Shown: one piece after another, positions 1 through 10,929 of the stretch | Layout of the letters: every line of letters begins with the position of its first letter | Position numbering within the stretch: position 1 is the stretch's first letter | NCBI GenBank assembly: GCA_007115705.1 | Contig: QXEO01000727.1 | Location: forward strand, 124,001 to 188,000 | DNA: 64,000 bases | Origin: Dactylis glomerata | Lineage: Eukaryota > Streptophyta > Magnoliopsida > Poales > Poaceae | Direction of reading: 5' to 3' | Notes under the pieces: model-generated | The model's input: only the letters and a program-made list of their open reading frames with translations | What the model was told of the DNA's origin: nothing | Databases searched by the model: none | Made by a program: the position numbers and the translations under genes

Positions 1-2040
1 CGGCGGCGAGAGGGTGGCGCATAAGACCGTCCACCCAAGCTTTGTAGATCATGAGCTGGAGCACATCAGCCACAATGATAAAGAGGTAAGGGGAAAGAGG
101 GTCACCTTGCCGCAGACCGTTACGGCAGCGGATCCAATCGCCCGGAACGCCATTGAGGAGCACAGCGGTGTGCCCAGAGGAGAGGATGGCATCCATCCAA
201 GCGCACCAGCGCTCGTCGAACCCCCTGGCGCGGAGGATGTCAAGAAGACTCGTCCAATTAACCGAGTCGAAGGCTTTCTTGAAATCGATTTTGAAGACAA
301 CCGTCGGAGCTTTTTTGAGATGGCAGCAACGAAGGAGGTCAGCCGTGTAGACAATGTTTTCGGAGATGCGTCTCCCAGAGAGGAAACCCGTCTGGTCGGC
401 ATCGACGAGCGAGTGAATGGAGGCCTGCAAGCGAGTAGTAAGGACTTTCGTGATCGCCTTCATGATGCAGTTTTGAAGAGAGATCGGACGGAACTGGGAC
501 GGGTGGTTGGCAGAGTCAGTTTTTGGAAGAAGGACGAGGAAGGCCCGATTAATACGGGTAAGATCCAGGGAACCCCAGTAGAAGGAGGAAAAAACCTCAT
601 AAACATTCGGGGAAACAAGGTCCCAGAAAGTGGAGAAAAACGCTGGACCAAAGCCGTCCGGCCCAGGGCTAGAGCGTTTGTTCATGAACACAAAGGCGCG
701 TCGGATTTCCTCGTGGGAGAAAGGGGCGCTAAGGCTATAGGGCAGGGGGGCAAGGTAGGGATAGAGCTCAGAGAGGTTGACACGCCAGGAGCACGGCGAG
801 ACGGAACCTAAGAGCCCGGAGAAGAAATGCTTGAGGATGCCGGCTTTATCCTCATGGGAGGAGCTGGGAATGTCATCCACAACCAGACAGGGGATGGAGT
901 TACGGCGAAGGCGGCAGGTAGCGGAGGCATGAAAAAACTTCGTGTTTTCATCCCCCTCCAAGGCAAACTTGACTTTGGCACGCATTCTCCAATAGATGGA
1001 GTGTTCCTTAATGGAGAGGTGCAGAGCATCCATAACGAGGGAGCGAAGATAGTTCTCAGCGCGCGAGAGCGGGCGAGACTCCTCCAACAGATCCAAAAGG
1101 TTGATGAGCAGGCGGCAATCGTTCTCTCTCTGGGCATGGGGAGGGCAAGATCTAGACCACTTCTTACACGAGGTTCTGCAGGATCGCAGGCGAGCCACCA
1201 GCAGAGTGGTGGGATCATCATGGGTGATAGAGGTCAAGGCGTGCTGAATGGAGGAGCGGAACCTAGCGTGAAGGGCCCAAGAGGGCTCATAGCGAAAAAG
1301 GCTCGCCGAGGGATACAGGTTGAAATGGAAGCAAGCAGGGGCACGTGATCTGAGGTATCGCGAGTAACCGAGGCAAGGGTAGAAGAAGGGAAACGCAGGT
1401 TCCAGGCATGGTTGATGAAAACCCTGTCAAGACGAACGAGAGTAGGGACATCTCTGCGGTTAGACCAGGTAAACAGTCTGTCCCGCAGGGGAAGCTCAAT
1501 AAGGGCCAGGTCATTGATACAGTCGTTGAACAGGCTGGCATCAGTCATAGAGAAATTTGCATTGTTACGATCCCCCGGGTCACGAGTAAGATTAAAGTCG
1601 CCAGAAATGATCCAAGGGACGAGGTCACTCGGATCGTGGGAAGCAAGGTCTTGAAGGAAAACGACTTTTTCGGCCCGCTCGCACGGGGCATAAACGTTCG
1701 TAAAGCGAAGAGTGGAACCATCAACATTGAAGGATAAATCGGTAGAGAGGATGTGTCGAGAGCTGGAGGAGTCGGAGATGCTAAAAATGTTCTTGTCCCA
1801 GGCAGAAACTAGGCCACCAGAAGTCCCAGCAGCGGCAACAGACTCGAAGGAATGGAGGCTAGGGGGGAGGAAGCGGGCCAATTTGGCAAGCTGGATTGGG
1901 CCCAGCTTGGATTCCTGAAGGGCGACCAGACTAGGCCGGGCGGCAGAGATGTCAGCGCAGACCCGATCACACTTGTCGTCGTCACCAAGACCACGAACGT
2001 TCCACGACATGATTAAGAACGTGAGATTACTCATAGTCAA
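1..2040 (-). pseudogene. LINE ORF2, AP-like endonuclease plus reverse transcriptase, frameshifted and partial
   Basis: The first 268 codons (2040-1234) encode an APE-type endonuclease. Asn14 lies in MSWNVRG, Glu43 in ALQES, the Asp/Asn pair in SGDFN, and the SDH motif in TSDHVPL, so all catalytic positions look intact. The frame then shifts by one base near 1295-1301, in a run of five T/A. The downstream frame is open from there to position 1 with no stop. That frame encodes the linker and the reverse transcriptase fingers and palm: SSPGPDGFGPAF, then FRPISL, then KIDFKKAFDSVNW (first catalytic Asp), then GLRQGDPLSPYLF. The second catalytic motif (YADD-type) would lie beyond the window. The single shift would truncate translation soon after the endonuclease, so this copy is probably not active unless the shift is a sequencing error. 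Confidence 0.9.
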
Positions 2041-2230
2041 CAGCTAAAGCGCCAGGAGACAAAAAGTAAAAGGAGCCAGCTTGGATTATGTGGGGGCAAA
2101 CAGCCATTACATGATTGATTGGAAAGAAATAAACGAAAAAAAGGGGCGGAACTCCATGGGAGCTAGTCCAGCTGCTCAAACTAAGATAGCAGGGGGGGGG
2201 CGAGGACGGCCTCGGTCACAACCGAGAGCA

Positions 2231-5200
2231 TCATCCAGAACCGGCGGGCACCGTCTCAGCATCAACCACGGCATCCGGGTCGACGCCGCAGGCCGCAGCA
2301 AGCGCCCTGAGACGCGGCAGGGGGATAGGATCGGGGATGTCGTCGTCGAAGCCAGCAGCACGCGCAGCAGCCTGGAGACGAGGGGAACCACCGGAGATGT
2401 CAAAGCGAGAGGCCTTGGCAGCCTTCGCCTTCGACAGCATGGTCACGAAGTTCGCGGGCTCCTTGGAGGCTAGACGGGAGCTGCGACGTGCCTTGAAGGC
2501 AGAGTTGACAGCCCGCTTGCGGCGGACGCGCTGCTTCCTAGCAGCGTCCTCGTGCTCATCCCCAGAGGCAGGGAAAGCAAGCACGGCCGCAGCGTTGCCG
2601 ACCGGGGCAGCCGAGGCGGGGAAGGCAGCAACGTCGTCGTCCTCAGGCACGAGCGGGGTAGCAGGGGTCCCGAGCGTGTCGTACCACTGCAGCAAAAGGG
2701 GTGGATGAGATAGGGCGGTGACAGAATGGTTGGATAGGGGGAAAAAAGGGACAGTGGTCACCTGATCAGCATCAAGCCCAGCCTCTGGGAACTGAGCTGC
2801 CAGCCGACGAGCAAGAACCCGGTCCCAGAGAAGAGTTGGGGAGGCGTCCAGGGAGAAGGAGGGCAGGGAGGCAGAGCCCGGCCCAGCGTCGATATCGTCC
2901 AGGGACTGGGCACGGGCCATGGAGGCCTGTCTGCGGGCCACGACACGCCGCCAGAGCTCCATGAGCGACGTCTCCATCCTGGCATGGCTAGCCGGGGGCG
3001 GCGAGCCCCGGACAGAGTCGGTGTCGATGTCGCTGAGCCTAGCCCGACCACGGCTAGGAGGGGAAGCATCCCGGTGGGAAGCAGGGCTGCCACCGCCCAA
3101 GTCGTCGAAGTGAGCCGGGGCGCTGAGGGAGCCCTCCACCGCAGCAGGCCAGACACGCACCACACGGATGCGCACCTCGGTAGAGGATTCCCCGCAGGCA
3201 TCCCGCATGAGCAGAGCGTGCGGCACGTCCCGGTCATCTTCCAGCTTGATCACCAAGCGGACAGCCGAGAAGTCCAGCTCATTGAGACAAAGAGGGTCGA
3301 TGCAGCAAACACTCCCAATCGAGCGGAATGCAGTGCGAATACCCCCCTCATCCCAATGCTCAAGCGGGAAGCCGGTGGCACAAATTTGAGCAAAGTACGA
3401 GAAGCGCCAGCCGAACCTGTTCGCAGCATGCTCTGGCCGCTCAAGCTTGATGGAGTGGCCACCGAAGTCAAGAGGGAACTTTGCCATGGTTTCCTCTCGC
3501 GCCTCCGACGACGCGAACAAGACGAGCAGGGAGCCGTAGTCGCTGGCAGCCAGCCCCACATAGGGGTTGCCGGCAAGCTCCTCCAAGGCGCAGCGGAGAA
3601 GGAACCCTGGCGAGTCGGCAGCAGGTTCGAACACCGCAAAGGAGAAACGGCGGCTGCGAGACACGTCGAGGGCGGGGGGCATGAAGATCTCGGCGTTCTC
3701 CGGGCGTGGCGGGCGCGAGGCATCGCGAGGCGCTAGAGCAATAGGTGGGGCAGGCGCAGAAGGAGGAAGACCGCAGGGGCGCGCCGGCGAGGCCACCGCA
3801 GGGGCAAACATCGGAGGGCGCCACATTGGCCGAGCCGGCGTAGTGGACGGGGAGACGGGAGCAGGGGCGCCACGCGGGTACGGGGTGGGAGGGCGGAGCA
3901 GGGGCGGCCTCCGACGCGGCGACGAGGGCGACAAGGACCTTGACCTGGAGAGGCGCATCGCATCCGACAACCTAGGGGAGGACGGGGAGTTAGGAACCGA
4001 GAAGCCCACCAGGTCAGGGGAGTAGGCGGAGTAGGTTAAGGGAGGGAGCTCACATGATCTCCGTTTGTGACCGACGCGGCCACAACCAGCACAGCGCAGG
4101 GGGTCGCGGCAGCCTCCAACGCCGTGCTCCGGTGAGAGGCAGTGGAAGCAGAGAGGTTTTCCTTTAATGGGGGAGAAAACGAGTTTCTTCCGGTGGCAAG
4201 GACGGGAAGGGGAAGAGGAGAGGAGCGCCTCTTTATAGGACCTGGGAGGAGCGGGCGGCCTCGAGCTATGATCGAGCGGCGGAAAGACCGGGCTGAAGGG
4301 GAGCTCAGCAGCCGCAGAGGCGCCATGCCCTGCAAGCGGCCCGTCAGCGGCAAAGAAGGACGGGATTCGCGGAGGTGAGGGAGGCGTTGAAAAGGAGGAG
4401 GCTGACGAGACAGAGCAGAGCAGAGAGAGCTCGGGTTTCTCAACTTGAGGGAGAGCAGCCACGGGATCTGGGGATTGCACCGAAGAAGCATGGCGGATTT
4501 TTGGGGAAGAAGGGGGGATGGGCGCGCCGCACAGCAGCAGGGGAACCGGGGCAGAGAAGGCAGGGGTGGGGCTGACTATGGACCGCAGAGTAGAAGAGAG
4601 GGCGCACGCGTCCACGCACCGTGAGGAAAAGAGCCCGAGACCGGTACGCGCCGATCCTGCCGCGGGACCCACGTGGTCAACCTGATTAGAATAGCAGGGA
4701 AAACCTAGTTCCACATCAAGAGAACGCAAGGGCACGGACGGCCATGGCGGGAGAGCTGCCACCGCCGCCACAGCGCCAGCATGCGAGCGGTGAAGGGAGT
4801 ACACCGACCTCCCGAGGCGGACCGAGCGATGAGCGAGGATAAGATCCCTAACAGCCTCCGAGGAAGCGCTAGAGGAGAAAATGCCACCGCCATGGCAGGA
4901 AACGGAAAAGCGGTCGGGGAAGGATGTAAGGTTGAAGTTGAGCGCGTTAACCACGCAAAAAAGGTTGATACGGGGGGATCGATTAGCCGCTGCAATCCAG
5001 AACGTAAAGACCTCGCTAGAACTAGCACATATCGGCAAAGCTACCATGGTATGAAACATCGAGAGGATAGAGTCGAGGAACGCCGCACCTGGGGACGGGT
5101 ACAGCACGTCGGCCGACCCGGAGACAGGCAAGGATTCCCGCTCAGGAAGCTCGTCGACGTCCATGCCCGAGAGCTCGGTCAAGCTGGCCGTTGCAGGAGG

Positions 5201-5470
5201 GGCGGCGGGGGCACCGGGAGCACCAGCTTCACAGGCACCAGCCGGCGAGTGCACGGCCACGCTCGGAGCGGCTTCGTCCAGCGGCGACCAAGGGAAGAGC
5301 GAACCGGAGGGGGGCAGGAGGAGGGCGGGAGGGACGGAGCCGAGAAGGAAGGCAGGAGGGAGGCCGGGCGATGGGGAGCACGCCGGCGACGCGCAGTCGC
5401 CAGCGCAGTCGCCAGAGCCCCGTGCACCCGACATCCACCAATTGGTTCCCCGTGCAGTTAGATTGAACAA
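2231..5470 (-). CDS. LINE ORF1 protein (gag-like, double zinc knuckle)
   Basis: An open frame of 1079 residues with no stops. The family role is to bind LINE RNA and form the ribonucleoprotein particle needed for target-primed reverse transcription. Two consecutive CCHC knuckles (C-x2-C-x4-H-x4-C) are visible at about residues 437-475, the second reading CAGCGRVGHKRRSC. They lie between long proline/serine/alanine-rich, probably disordered stretches. A compact segment at about residues 600-790 contains a hydrophobic pattern resembling the RRM-like/DUF4283 region found after the knuckles in grass LINE ORF1 proteins; this part is inferred. The first ATG gives a 12-residue leader before MSGARGSGD, and Met13 is an equally good start. 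ORF2 begins about 190 bp downstream. Confidence 0.85.
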   Translation of the reverse strand: MFNLTARGTNWWMSGARGSGDCAGDCASPACSPSPGLPPAFLLGSVPPALLLPPSGSLFPWSPLDEAAPSVAVHSPAGACEAGAPGAPAAPPATASLTELSGMDVDELPERESLPVSGSADVLYPSPGAAFLDSILSMFHTMVALPICASSSEVFTFWIAAANRSPRINLFCVVNALNFNLTSFPDRFSVSCHGGGIFSSSASSEAVRDLILAHRSVRLGRSVYSLHRSHAGAVAAVAALPPWPSVPLRSLDVELGFPCYSNQVDHVGPAAGSARTGLGLFSSRCVDACALSSTLRSIVSPTPAFSAPVPLLLCGAPIPPSSPKIRHASSVQSPDPVAALPQVEKPELSLLCSVSSASSFSTPPSPPRIPSFFAADGPLAGHGASAAAELPFSPVFPPLDHSSRPPAPPRSYKEALLSSSPSRPCHRKKLVFSPIKGKPLCFHCLSPEHGVGGCRDPLRCAGCGRVGHKRRSCELPPLTYSAYSPDLVGFSVPNSPSSPRLSDAMRLSRSRSLSPSSPRRRPPLLRPPTPYPRGAPAPVSPSTTPARPMWRPPMFAPAVASPARPCGLPPSAPAPPIALAPRDASRPPRPENAEIFMPPALDVSRSRRFSFAVFEPAADSPGFLLRCALEELAGNPYVGLAASDYGSLLVLFASSEAREETMAKFPLDFGGHSIKLERPEHAANRFGWRFSYFAQICATGFPLEHWDEGGIRTAFRSIGSVCCIDPLCLNELDFSAVRLVIKLEDDRDVPHALLMRDACGESSTEVRIRVVRVWPAAVEGSLSAPAHFDDLGGGSPASHRDASPPSRGRARLSDIDTDSVRGSPPPASHARMETSLMELWRRVVARRQASMARAQSLDDIDAGPGSASLPSFSLDASPTLLWDRVLARRLAAQFPEAGLDADQVTTVPFFPLSNHSVTALSHPPLLLQWYDTLGTPATPLVPEDDDVAAFPASAAPVGNAAAVLAFPASGDEHEDAARKQRVRRKRAVNSAFKARRSSRLASKEPANFVTMLSKAKAAKASRFDISGGSPRLQAAARAAGFDDDIPDPIPLPRLRALAAACGVDPDAVVDAETVPAGSG

Positions 5471-5502
5471 TTAGGTCAAGATCGACTGATCATAATTCAA
5501 TA

Positions 5503-5780
5503 TTCTCTCTGACCCATAATACTTTTTGCTAAAATAAATATATCTAGACATATTTTAGTAGTAGATATATCTATATTCAGAGGCGGAACCCAATAGCATG
5601 TACCTGATGCACATGCATCAGGGTACTTGTGAGCTTAATAAGACTTGTGCATCAGGTTACACATATAAATGTGCATCAGGGAGACTATAATTTGAGCTAG
5701 CAAGGGAAATGCATCAGGGAGAATCTTCCTCTAGCTCCGTCCCTATCTATATTAACGAAGAGTAATATGGGTCGAAGGAA
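5503..5780. mobile_element. Stowaway-like (Tc1/mariner) MITE, interrupted by a second small element
   Basis: The left end reads TTCTCTCTGACCCATAATAC and the right end AGTAATATGGGTCGAAGGAA. These are imperfect inverted repeats of the common grass Stowaway type (CTCCCTC-like termini), with TA on both sides. A third similar terminus (AATATAGATTGAAGGGAG) at about 5806-5830 suggests an additional decayed copy. The interior is split by the element at 5578-5744. Assignment rests on terminus resemblance only. Confidence 0.6.
5578..5744. mobile_element. 167-bp hAT/Mutator-type MITE nested in the Stowaway-like element
   Basis: It begins CAGAGGCGGAACC and ends AGCTCCGTCCCT, so the ends form an imperfect inverted repeat of the frequent plant CAGRGGCGGA class. 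It is flanked by the direct repeat ATCTATATT (5569-5577 and 5745-5753), an 8-9 bp target-site duplication that fits hAT (8) or Mutator (9). The interior contains four repeats of GCATCAGG, some with a palindromic GATGCACATGCATC. Confidence 0.7.
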
Positions 5781-6202
5781 TACAATTTTAGGTCTTTAGT
5801 GACAAGTAATATAGATTGAAGGGAGTAGTATTTTTCTTAGTTTCTGTCTATTCCAAGTCAGCAAGTATATATCCTAAGTTTTATAGTCTAACAAAATATC
5901 AACACAGAATATTTTAACACAGCATATGATGTTTTACATATAACCTACCCTACCCATGACCATGATGTTGAGAATTGGCACAAAAGAAAGGAGGACAAGA
6001 ATAGAAAAACGTGACCATGTGTGTGGCGCGAGCGGGCCAAGCAGGCGCGGTAAAACCGCCGTGGCCGTGGCAGAAACGGCCCGTGGAAGGAAGCTTGGCA
6101 CCGACCGCAGAGATCTGGTTGACTGTCGGCGACCTCAAGCAGCAAGCGAGGCGCGTCTTCTTCCCCTCGCCGTCAACCCGCCCAGAGCTCGCCTCGCATC
6201 CG

Positions 6203-6209
6203 TATATAC
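6203..6209 (+). promoter_or_regulatory. Probable TATA box of the ARF-GAP gene
   Basis: TATATAC lies 136-142 bp upstream of the ATG at 6345, in an otherwise GC- and CT-rich stretch. Transcription would start near 6235, giving a CT- and CA-rich leader of about 110 bp typical of grass genes. The block from 5781 to 6200 holds no other recognisable gene. Confidence 0.55.
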
Positions 6210-6344
6210 TCCCACCCACCTGCTCGCCAAACTCCACCACCCACCGTGCTCCCAGATCTCTCGCCAGCACACACCCAGCGCGCGCGAAAACCAGCGCACA
6301 GCGACTCCTCCGCATCCTCCCTGCCTCCCCGCCGCCGGGAAGCC

Positions 6345-9300
6345 ATGGCGTTCGACGCCTTCACCGACAAAGCCGCCGTCTTTCGCCGCCTCAAGGCCAA
6401 GCCGGAGAACAAGGTACGTCGTCCTCCTATCCCCCTCCCCCCGCCCCCAGCACCTGCCCTGCCAGGCAGCCAGATCTGCCACGCCTCAGATCTGATCGAC
6501 TTGCTTGCTCTGCTATGCCAGATGTGCTTCGACTGCAACGCCAAGAACCCCACCTGGGCGTCCGTCACCTACGGCATCTTCCTCTGCCTCGACTGCTCCG
6601 CCTTCCACCGCAGCCTCGGCGTGCACATCACCTTCGTCAGGTACGTACCCCCCTCCCTATGCTATGTGCTTCCTCCCTTCAGATCCACCTCTACCTACCA
6701 CTGCTGGATCTGCCTGCCTGCGTGCCCCGGCTAGTATCAGGATAGTTATCAAATGCCGCACAGCCACCAATTCGTTCCAATGCTTGCTCCAATCACCAGC
6801 AAGCAGGCAAACCGCCGTGCTCCCGTCCTGCTGGAGTGCCGGATCACTTGATGATCGACCTAAAACCACCAATCTCCATACGAAGATTGGCTGTGTGTGT
6901 GTGCGGTTCTGAGCCTTTGAGCCCTTTACAACATAGAGACGACGGAAAATACTTATAGAAGATCTCGGCTTTTGGATTGTAATAAAGGCTATCACACAGC
7001 TTAGAGAGAGAGCTTTTTTTTTTGGCTTACTAGACAATGAGAGAAACTTCTATAATCAATCCTCAAGATGGCACATTGGCTTTCTAGCAGATCCTTACCT
7101 GCACCTGTAAGCCTTTGGGTGATCGACAATCTGGACTTTGCCGGTTTTGAAAACTAAATACAAAGTGAAAACATTGTTGTTTGTACTAGGCTATTTATCC
7201 GCTGATAAGATATTGGGTTGTATCAAAGAGTGAACAAGTTACCCTAAATCTTCTCTAGCTTCACCATAATTTGCGCCGCTGCCCATTACCCTTTGCAATG
7301 CCAACTAGTGGTGCATGTTTCTCTTCTTGCTGTCTTTTCCCCCCTCTCAGTTTGATGTGCTATCAAGTTCCAGGGTAGCTTCTGGTGCTACATGTCTTTC
7401 ATGCCGTATCATGTTGTTTTTCCATCTCTTTTACGCTAACGGTAACTTGCATTTTGTGTAGGTCAACGAACCTAGATTCATGGTCTCCCAATCAGCTAAA
7501 GATGATGGCTTTTGGAGGGAACAATCGTGCGCATGTTTTCTTCAAACAGCATGGGTGGTCAGAGGGTGGCAAAGCCGATTCAAAGTACACGTCGAGAGCT
7601 GCTGAATTGTACAGGGATATCCTGCAAAAGGAAGTACAGAAGAGTTCAGCTGTCAATGTCTTGCCATCATCACCTGTTGCATCATCTCAGCCATCGAACC
7701 CATCCGATGAATTCCCTGATTTCAAGCTTGCTGATGCACCGGAAGAGAATACCAATGGGAAGCATGAACCTGTGGTCGCTAACCCGCCAAAAGAGCCTAC
7801 CCATTCACCAAAAGCCCCTGCTCATCCCACTTATGTCAGCTCTATGAAGAAGCCCCTTGGTGCAAAGAAGCTTGGTGCCAAGACTGGAGGGCTTGGTGTA
7901 AAAAAGCTAACTACAAAGGTAATTGTTTAGACCAAAGGTTCTAAAAATAGCATAGTACTGCTCTGCTATATGTTGTGGGAACCATGGGCTAACCATTGCT
8001 CTTTTTTTCCATTTTGTGACAGACAAATGAAAGCTTGTATGACCAGAAACCAGAAGAGCCAAAACCTGCTTTGCCAACACTGACTAATACCACTACAGCT
8101 GCTGCAAAAAGTGGCCCATCCCATTCACGTTTTGAGTATGTGGAGAATGAGCAATCAACTGATTCAAAAACTGGAGGATCTAACAGGACTGGTCATGTAG
8201 CAGCACCGAAAACCTCAGATTTCTTTCAAGAGTATGGAATGGATAATGGGTTCCAAAGAAAAACAAACATGGCAGCCTCAAAGGCTCAGGTAAAATCCAT
8301 GTTGATATCGGTGCTACATTAGTAGGAGAAATGGTTGAAGTGTGCAGAGTTTAATCCTTTACATTTAGCTGTTTCTTGTAACTTCCCTTGTTTTGAAGTT
8401 GTATGCCGTCTTTCTATTTCTTCGATGCTTTAGCTTGCACATGACATCCTTTTACTCTGAACTATTGCTCACTTGTCTGATGTGTTTCGTATGAAATTAT
8501 GAAATCTACTTTATCTTCAGAGAACTGTTCTCTGCCATATGCAAACATTGGCATAGCTATCACAAATGGTTTTGTTGTATTTCCAAAATGGTCTCTGTAT
8601 TCCTTCCATGTATGTGTGACTGTTCATACCACTGCTTTAAATAAAATGTCCAACATATAAGTGCATTATTTATTCTCATTGCTTCTTTAACATGCAGCAA
8701 TCAGCATATAACATTTCTATGCAAAGCTGATGCTCTCTAACTTAGTTGTTTCCCTATTTTTTATTGAAAGCTGGCTAAATCTGTGCCAGTCATTCATGGA
8801 TAAGGTAGGACCCTATGCAAGCCTGAAGGGAAAAGGCAAAAAACATAGATGCTGCATATTTTGTATGAATTTATTTCTTCGCCACTTAATGTCCTCAACA
8901 CTAGTAATCATCGTTGTAAACGTGTATGCTTCAATAGATCACTACCCATTTTTACACTGTGTATGATATCTTGCAGATAGAGGAGTCGGATGAAGCAAGG
9001 AAGAAATTCTCTAATGCAAAAGCAATTTCATCATCACAATTTTTCGGTAATACAGACAGAGAACAAAAAGAGGCCCAACAATCTCTTCAAAAGTTCTCGG
9101 TGCGTAATACTTTAGAATCATCTGCTGTGTATATTTGATTCAATTCAAACTACTCTCCTCTTTGAGTGTGCATGTTCCATAATCTGAACATCTTATACAT
9201 GTTATAGCATAATATATTCTGTAGAATATTGCCTTTGTCTTATATTTCATCTGTTGCTTTACTACAGGGTTCTTCATCCATTTCAAGTGCTGATCTTTTT

Positions 9301-9593
9301 GGTCGCGATGCCAATGATTCTGATCTAGACGTAAGTGCTGCGGATCTCATCAACAGAATATCTTTCCAGGTAACCTTCTTTAAATGGTCACGTCCATTTA
9401 TCATCCACCCCTTGCATGTTTAAATAACTAACATGGTCATCTAGGGAAGATCGAACTAAAAATTCTAATCTGCTGTAACTATTCCTAGGCCTCTCAAGAT
9501 TTATCATCACTCAAGAACATGGCTGGAGAGACTGGAAAGAAGCTCACATCACTAGCCTCTAATTTTATCACTGACCTCGACAGAATTCTTTGA
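6345..9593 (+). CDS. ARF GTPase-activating protein, AGD8/9/10 (ArfGAP2/3) type, seven exons
   Basis: Exons by GT-AG sites: 6345-6413, 6522-6640, 7462-7918, 8023-8289, 8977-9099, 9268-9369 and 9489-9593. Together they give 1242 nt, a 413-residue protein with no frame breaks. The N-terminus (MAFDAFTDKAAVFRRLKAKP) leads into an ARF-GAP zinc finger, C-x2-C-x16-C-x2-C (CFDCNAKNPTW to FLCLDC), followed by the catalytic arginine in HRSLGVHITFVRS. The zinc finger is split across exons 1-3. The middle is Ser/Pro/Lys-rich, with a GAKKLGAKTGGLGVKKL stretch. The C-terminus has the amphipathic GAP2/3-type signature (SSADLFGRD, then LINRISFQASQDLSSLKNMAGETGKKL). The family stimulates GTP hydrolysis on ARF1 during COPI vesicle uncoating at the Golgi. 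Intron 2 (821 bp) and intron 4 (687 bp) are the largest. The gene looks functional. Confidence 0.95.
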
Positions 9594-9984
9594 GTCGTTG
9601 AGAGCGACACACTGTCAAACAATCTCCCTCCTATCTGCACAGAGTTACTTCTTCAAACCGTGGTGTATCTTGATCCGTCTCAAAACATTATTTTATTTCA
9701 TAGCTATGTAGTAGAAGATAGACGATTTGTGACATTGCTATTTCCCAAGAACATTGTTATTCTTGGGTGGCAATAACAGATGTATCTTGGAAGAGTTTTT
9801 TTTTGTGATGTGACTATGCTAAAGGAGACAAATATCATTTTTTTTACTTTGTTGTGCTAGCCAGTTTTCATGTTGACCGAAGAACTTGGTGAGATCTCTT
9901 TATACCAGCTGATAAAATACAAAAAACACGCACGAGTCAGGTGGTCAATAGGGACAAAACTATCAATTGTATATTTAGCACAAA
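9594..9984 (+). other. 3' UTR and flank of the ARF-GAP gene
   Basis: A T-rich sequence follows the TGA. No canonical AATAAA is evident, which is common in plants. The 3' UTR probably ends between 9700 and 9850. No other gene is seen in this stretch. Confidence 0.5.
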
Positions 9985-10046
9985 TTCCTCGACAGCCGAG
10001 GAGCTGATTGCAGGGTCCAACAAAGAGACCACAATACAATTGTTTT
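9985..10046 (+). repeat. Short repeat shared with 63378-63442
   Basis: The block containing GAGGAGCTGATTGC, then CACAATACAATTGTTTTC, recurs in direct orientation near the right edge of the window (63400-63442) with few differences. It is part of an unidentified dispersed repeat. Confidence 0.55.
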
Positions 10047-10271
10047 CATATGTTGACGGTCAAAAAAGGTCCTCCAATATTTGAAGGACGTATCAAATAT
10101 TTCGCACGTGCTAGTGGCTAGAACCTGGAAGGAAAAAGTTTCTACCAAAAGACATCCCGACTTATGCCAATGGCAGATTGGCGGGCATGCTTCGAGCTCA
10201 CAAAAGTCCATATGTGATGATATCAGAGAAAGGACGATGAACACCGTATGCACTAGGTTAGTTGAGAGAAG

Positions 10272-10313
10272 ATGAAGCTTCCAAAGGAAGAGGGCGGTTT
10301 GGGTTTCAAAGAC
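10272..10313 (+). pseudogene. Tiny LINE reverse-transcriptase remnant
   Basis: The frame reads KLPKEEGGLGFKD, the conserved block C-terminal to the reverse transcriptase domain of plant LINE ORF2 proteins (PK-x2-GGLGFRDL). It is bounded by stops and MITE sequence. Nothing further of the element can be traced with confidence. Confidence 0.5.
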
Positions 10314-10321
10314 TAATCCTT

Positions 10322-10600
10322 CAGGGCCTCTTTGATTCAAAGAATTTGTATAAAAAAATTGTATGATTAAATTCTAGAAGAAATTTCCTATGATGGTTGT
10401 TTGATTTGTAGGATTGATTTCCATAGGTTTTTTCCGAAGAAAATCCTTTGCACTAGATTTAACATCAACGCATACCTCTTTTTCAGAATCCTATATGATT
10501 TTCCTGCGGTGACATTTAACAAACTTTGGTTCGTAAGAATTGGAGTGGGCATGACATTGCAATCGATTTTTCTATTCCTATGTTTTTGTTGTCCCTAATC
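10322..10600. mobile_element. MITE-like element with GGGCCTCTTTGATTCAAAG terminus
   Basis: The terminus at 10323 and the following AT-rich interior with repeats of ATCCTATATGATTTT type match a very common class of grass MITEs. No clean right-hand inverted terminus is seen, so the element is truncated or decayed. The stretch 10601-10929 is AT-rich with no gene; it may be part of the LTR of the Copia remnant that follows. Confidence 0.45.
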
Positions 10601-10929
10601 TAGTTGAAGCCGAAGAGGAAGAACACGAGTGACGAGAGAAGAAGTCAATGTTTTGTGCCGCACACAACTTGTGACTTTTTTGATTTCATTCATAAATCAT
10701 GAGTCCACGATCCACGTTGTTCATGTCATACCACAAACAGATCAAGCTACGTGAGAATCGCTTCAAGTTGTTAAGCAAACTTGAGCCTAACCTAACCAGA
10801 TCAACAACCGCTAACTGAAGAAAAAATCCGCAACTAGCGCCTAACTAACAAAACTGATCACAAGAAACAGATACTACACCTACCCTGCTTTGGATTATTA
10901 CAACAATCTACCCCTAAGCCAGAGTCAGC

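Larger units (their letters stand above)
1..5470 (-). mobile_element. L1-type LINE retrotransposon, 5' portion, cut by the left window edge
   Basis: A non-LTR retrotransposon read on the minus strand: ORF1 (5470-2231), a spacer of about 190 bp (2041-2230), then ORF2 (2040 to beyond position 1). The order and the proteins (zinc-knuckle ORF1; endonuclease then reverse transcriptase in ORF2) are those of plant L1-clade LINEs. ORF1 is fully open and strongly GC-rich, so the copy is not old, but ORF2 carries one frameshift. The 3' half of the reverse transcriptase, the 3' UTR and the poly(A) tail lie outside the window, so target-site duplications cannot be checked. The 5' end lies close to 5470-5500, just before a Stowaway-like element. 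Confidence 0.93.

Noticed and set aside
14..811. Plus-strand ORF of 265 residues, and others over 827-1348 and 2984-3736
   Set aside because: They are antisense to the LINE ORF2 and ORF1. The minus-strand translations contain clear endonuclease, reverse transcriptase and zinc-knuckle motifs, while these have none.
5956..6745. Overlapping long ORFs on both strands around the ARF-GAP first exons
   Set aside because: GC-rich promoter, leader, exon and intron sequence read in other frames. The spliced ARF-GAP frame explains the region.
8730..8966. ORF of 78 residues in ARF-GAP intron 4
   Set aside because: It lies within an intron with good donor and acceptor sites, is AT-rich and has no motif.
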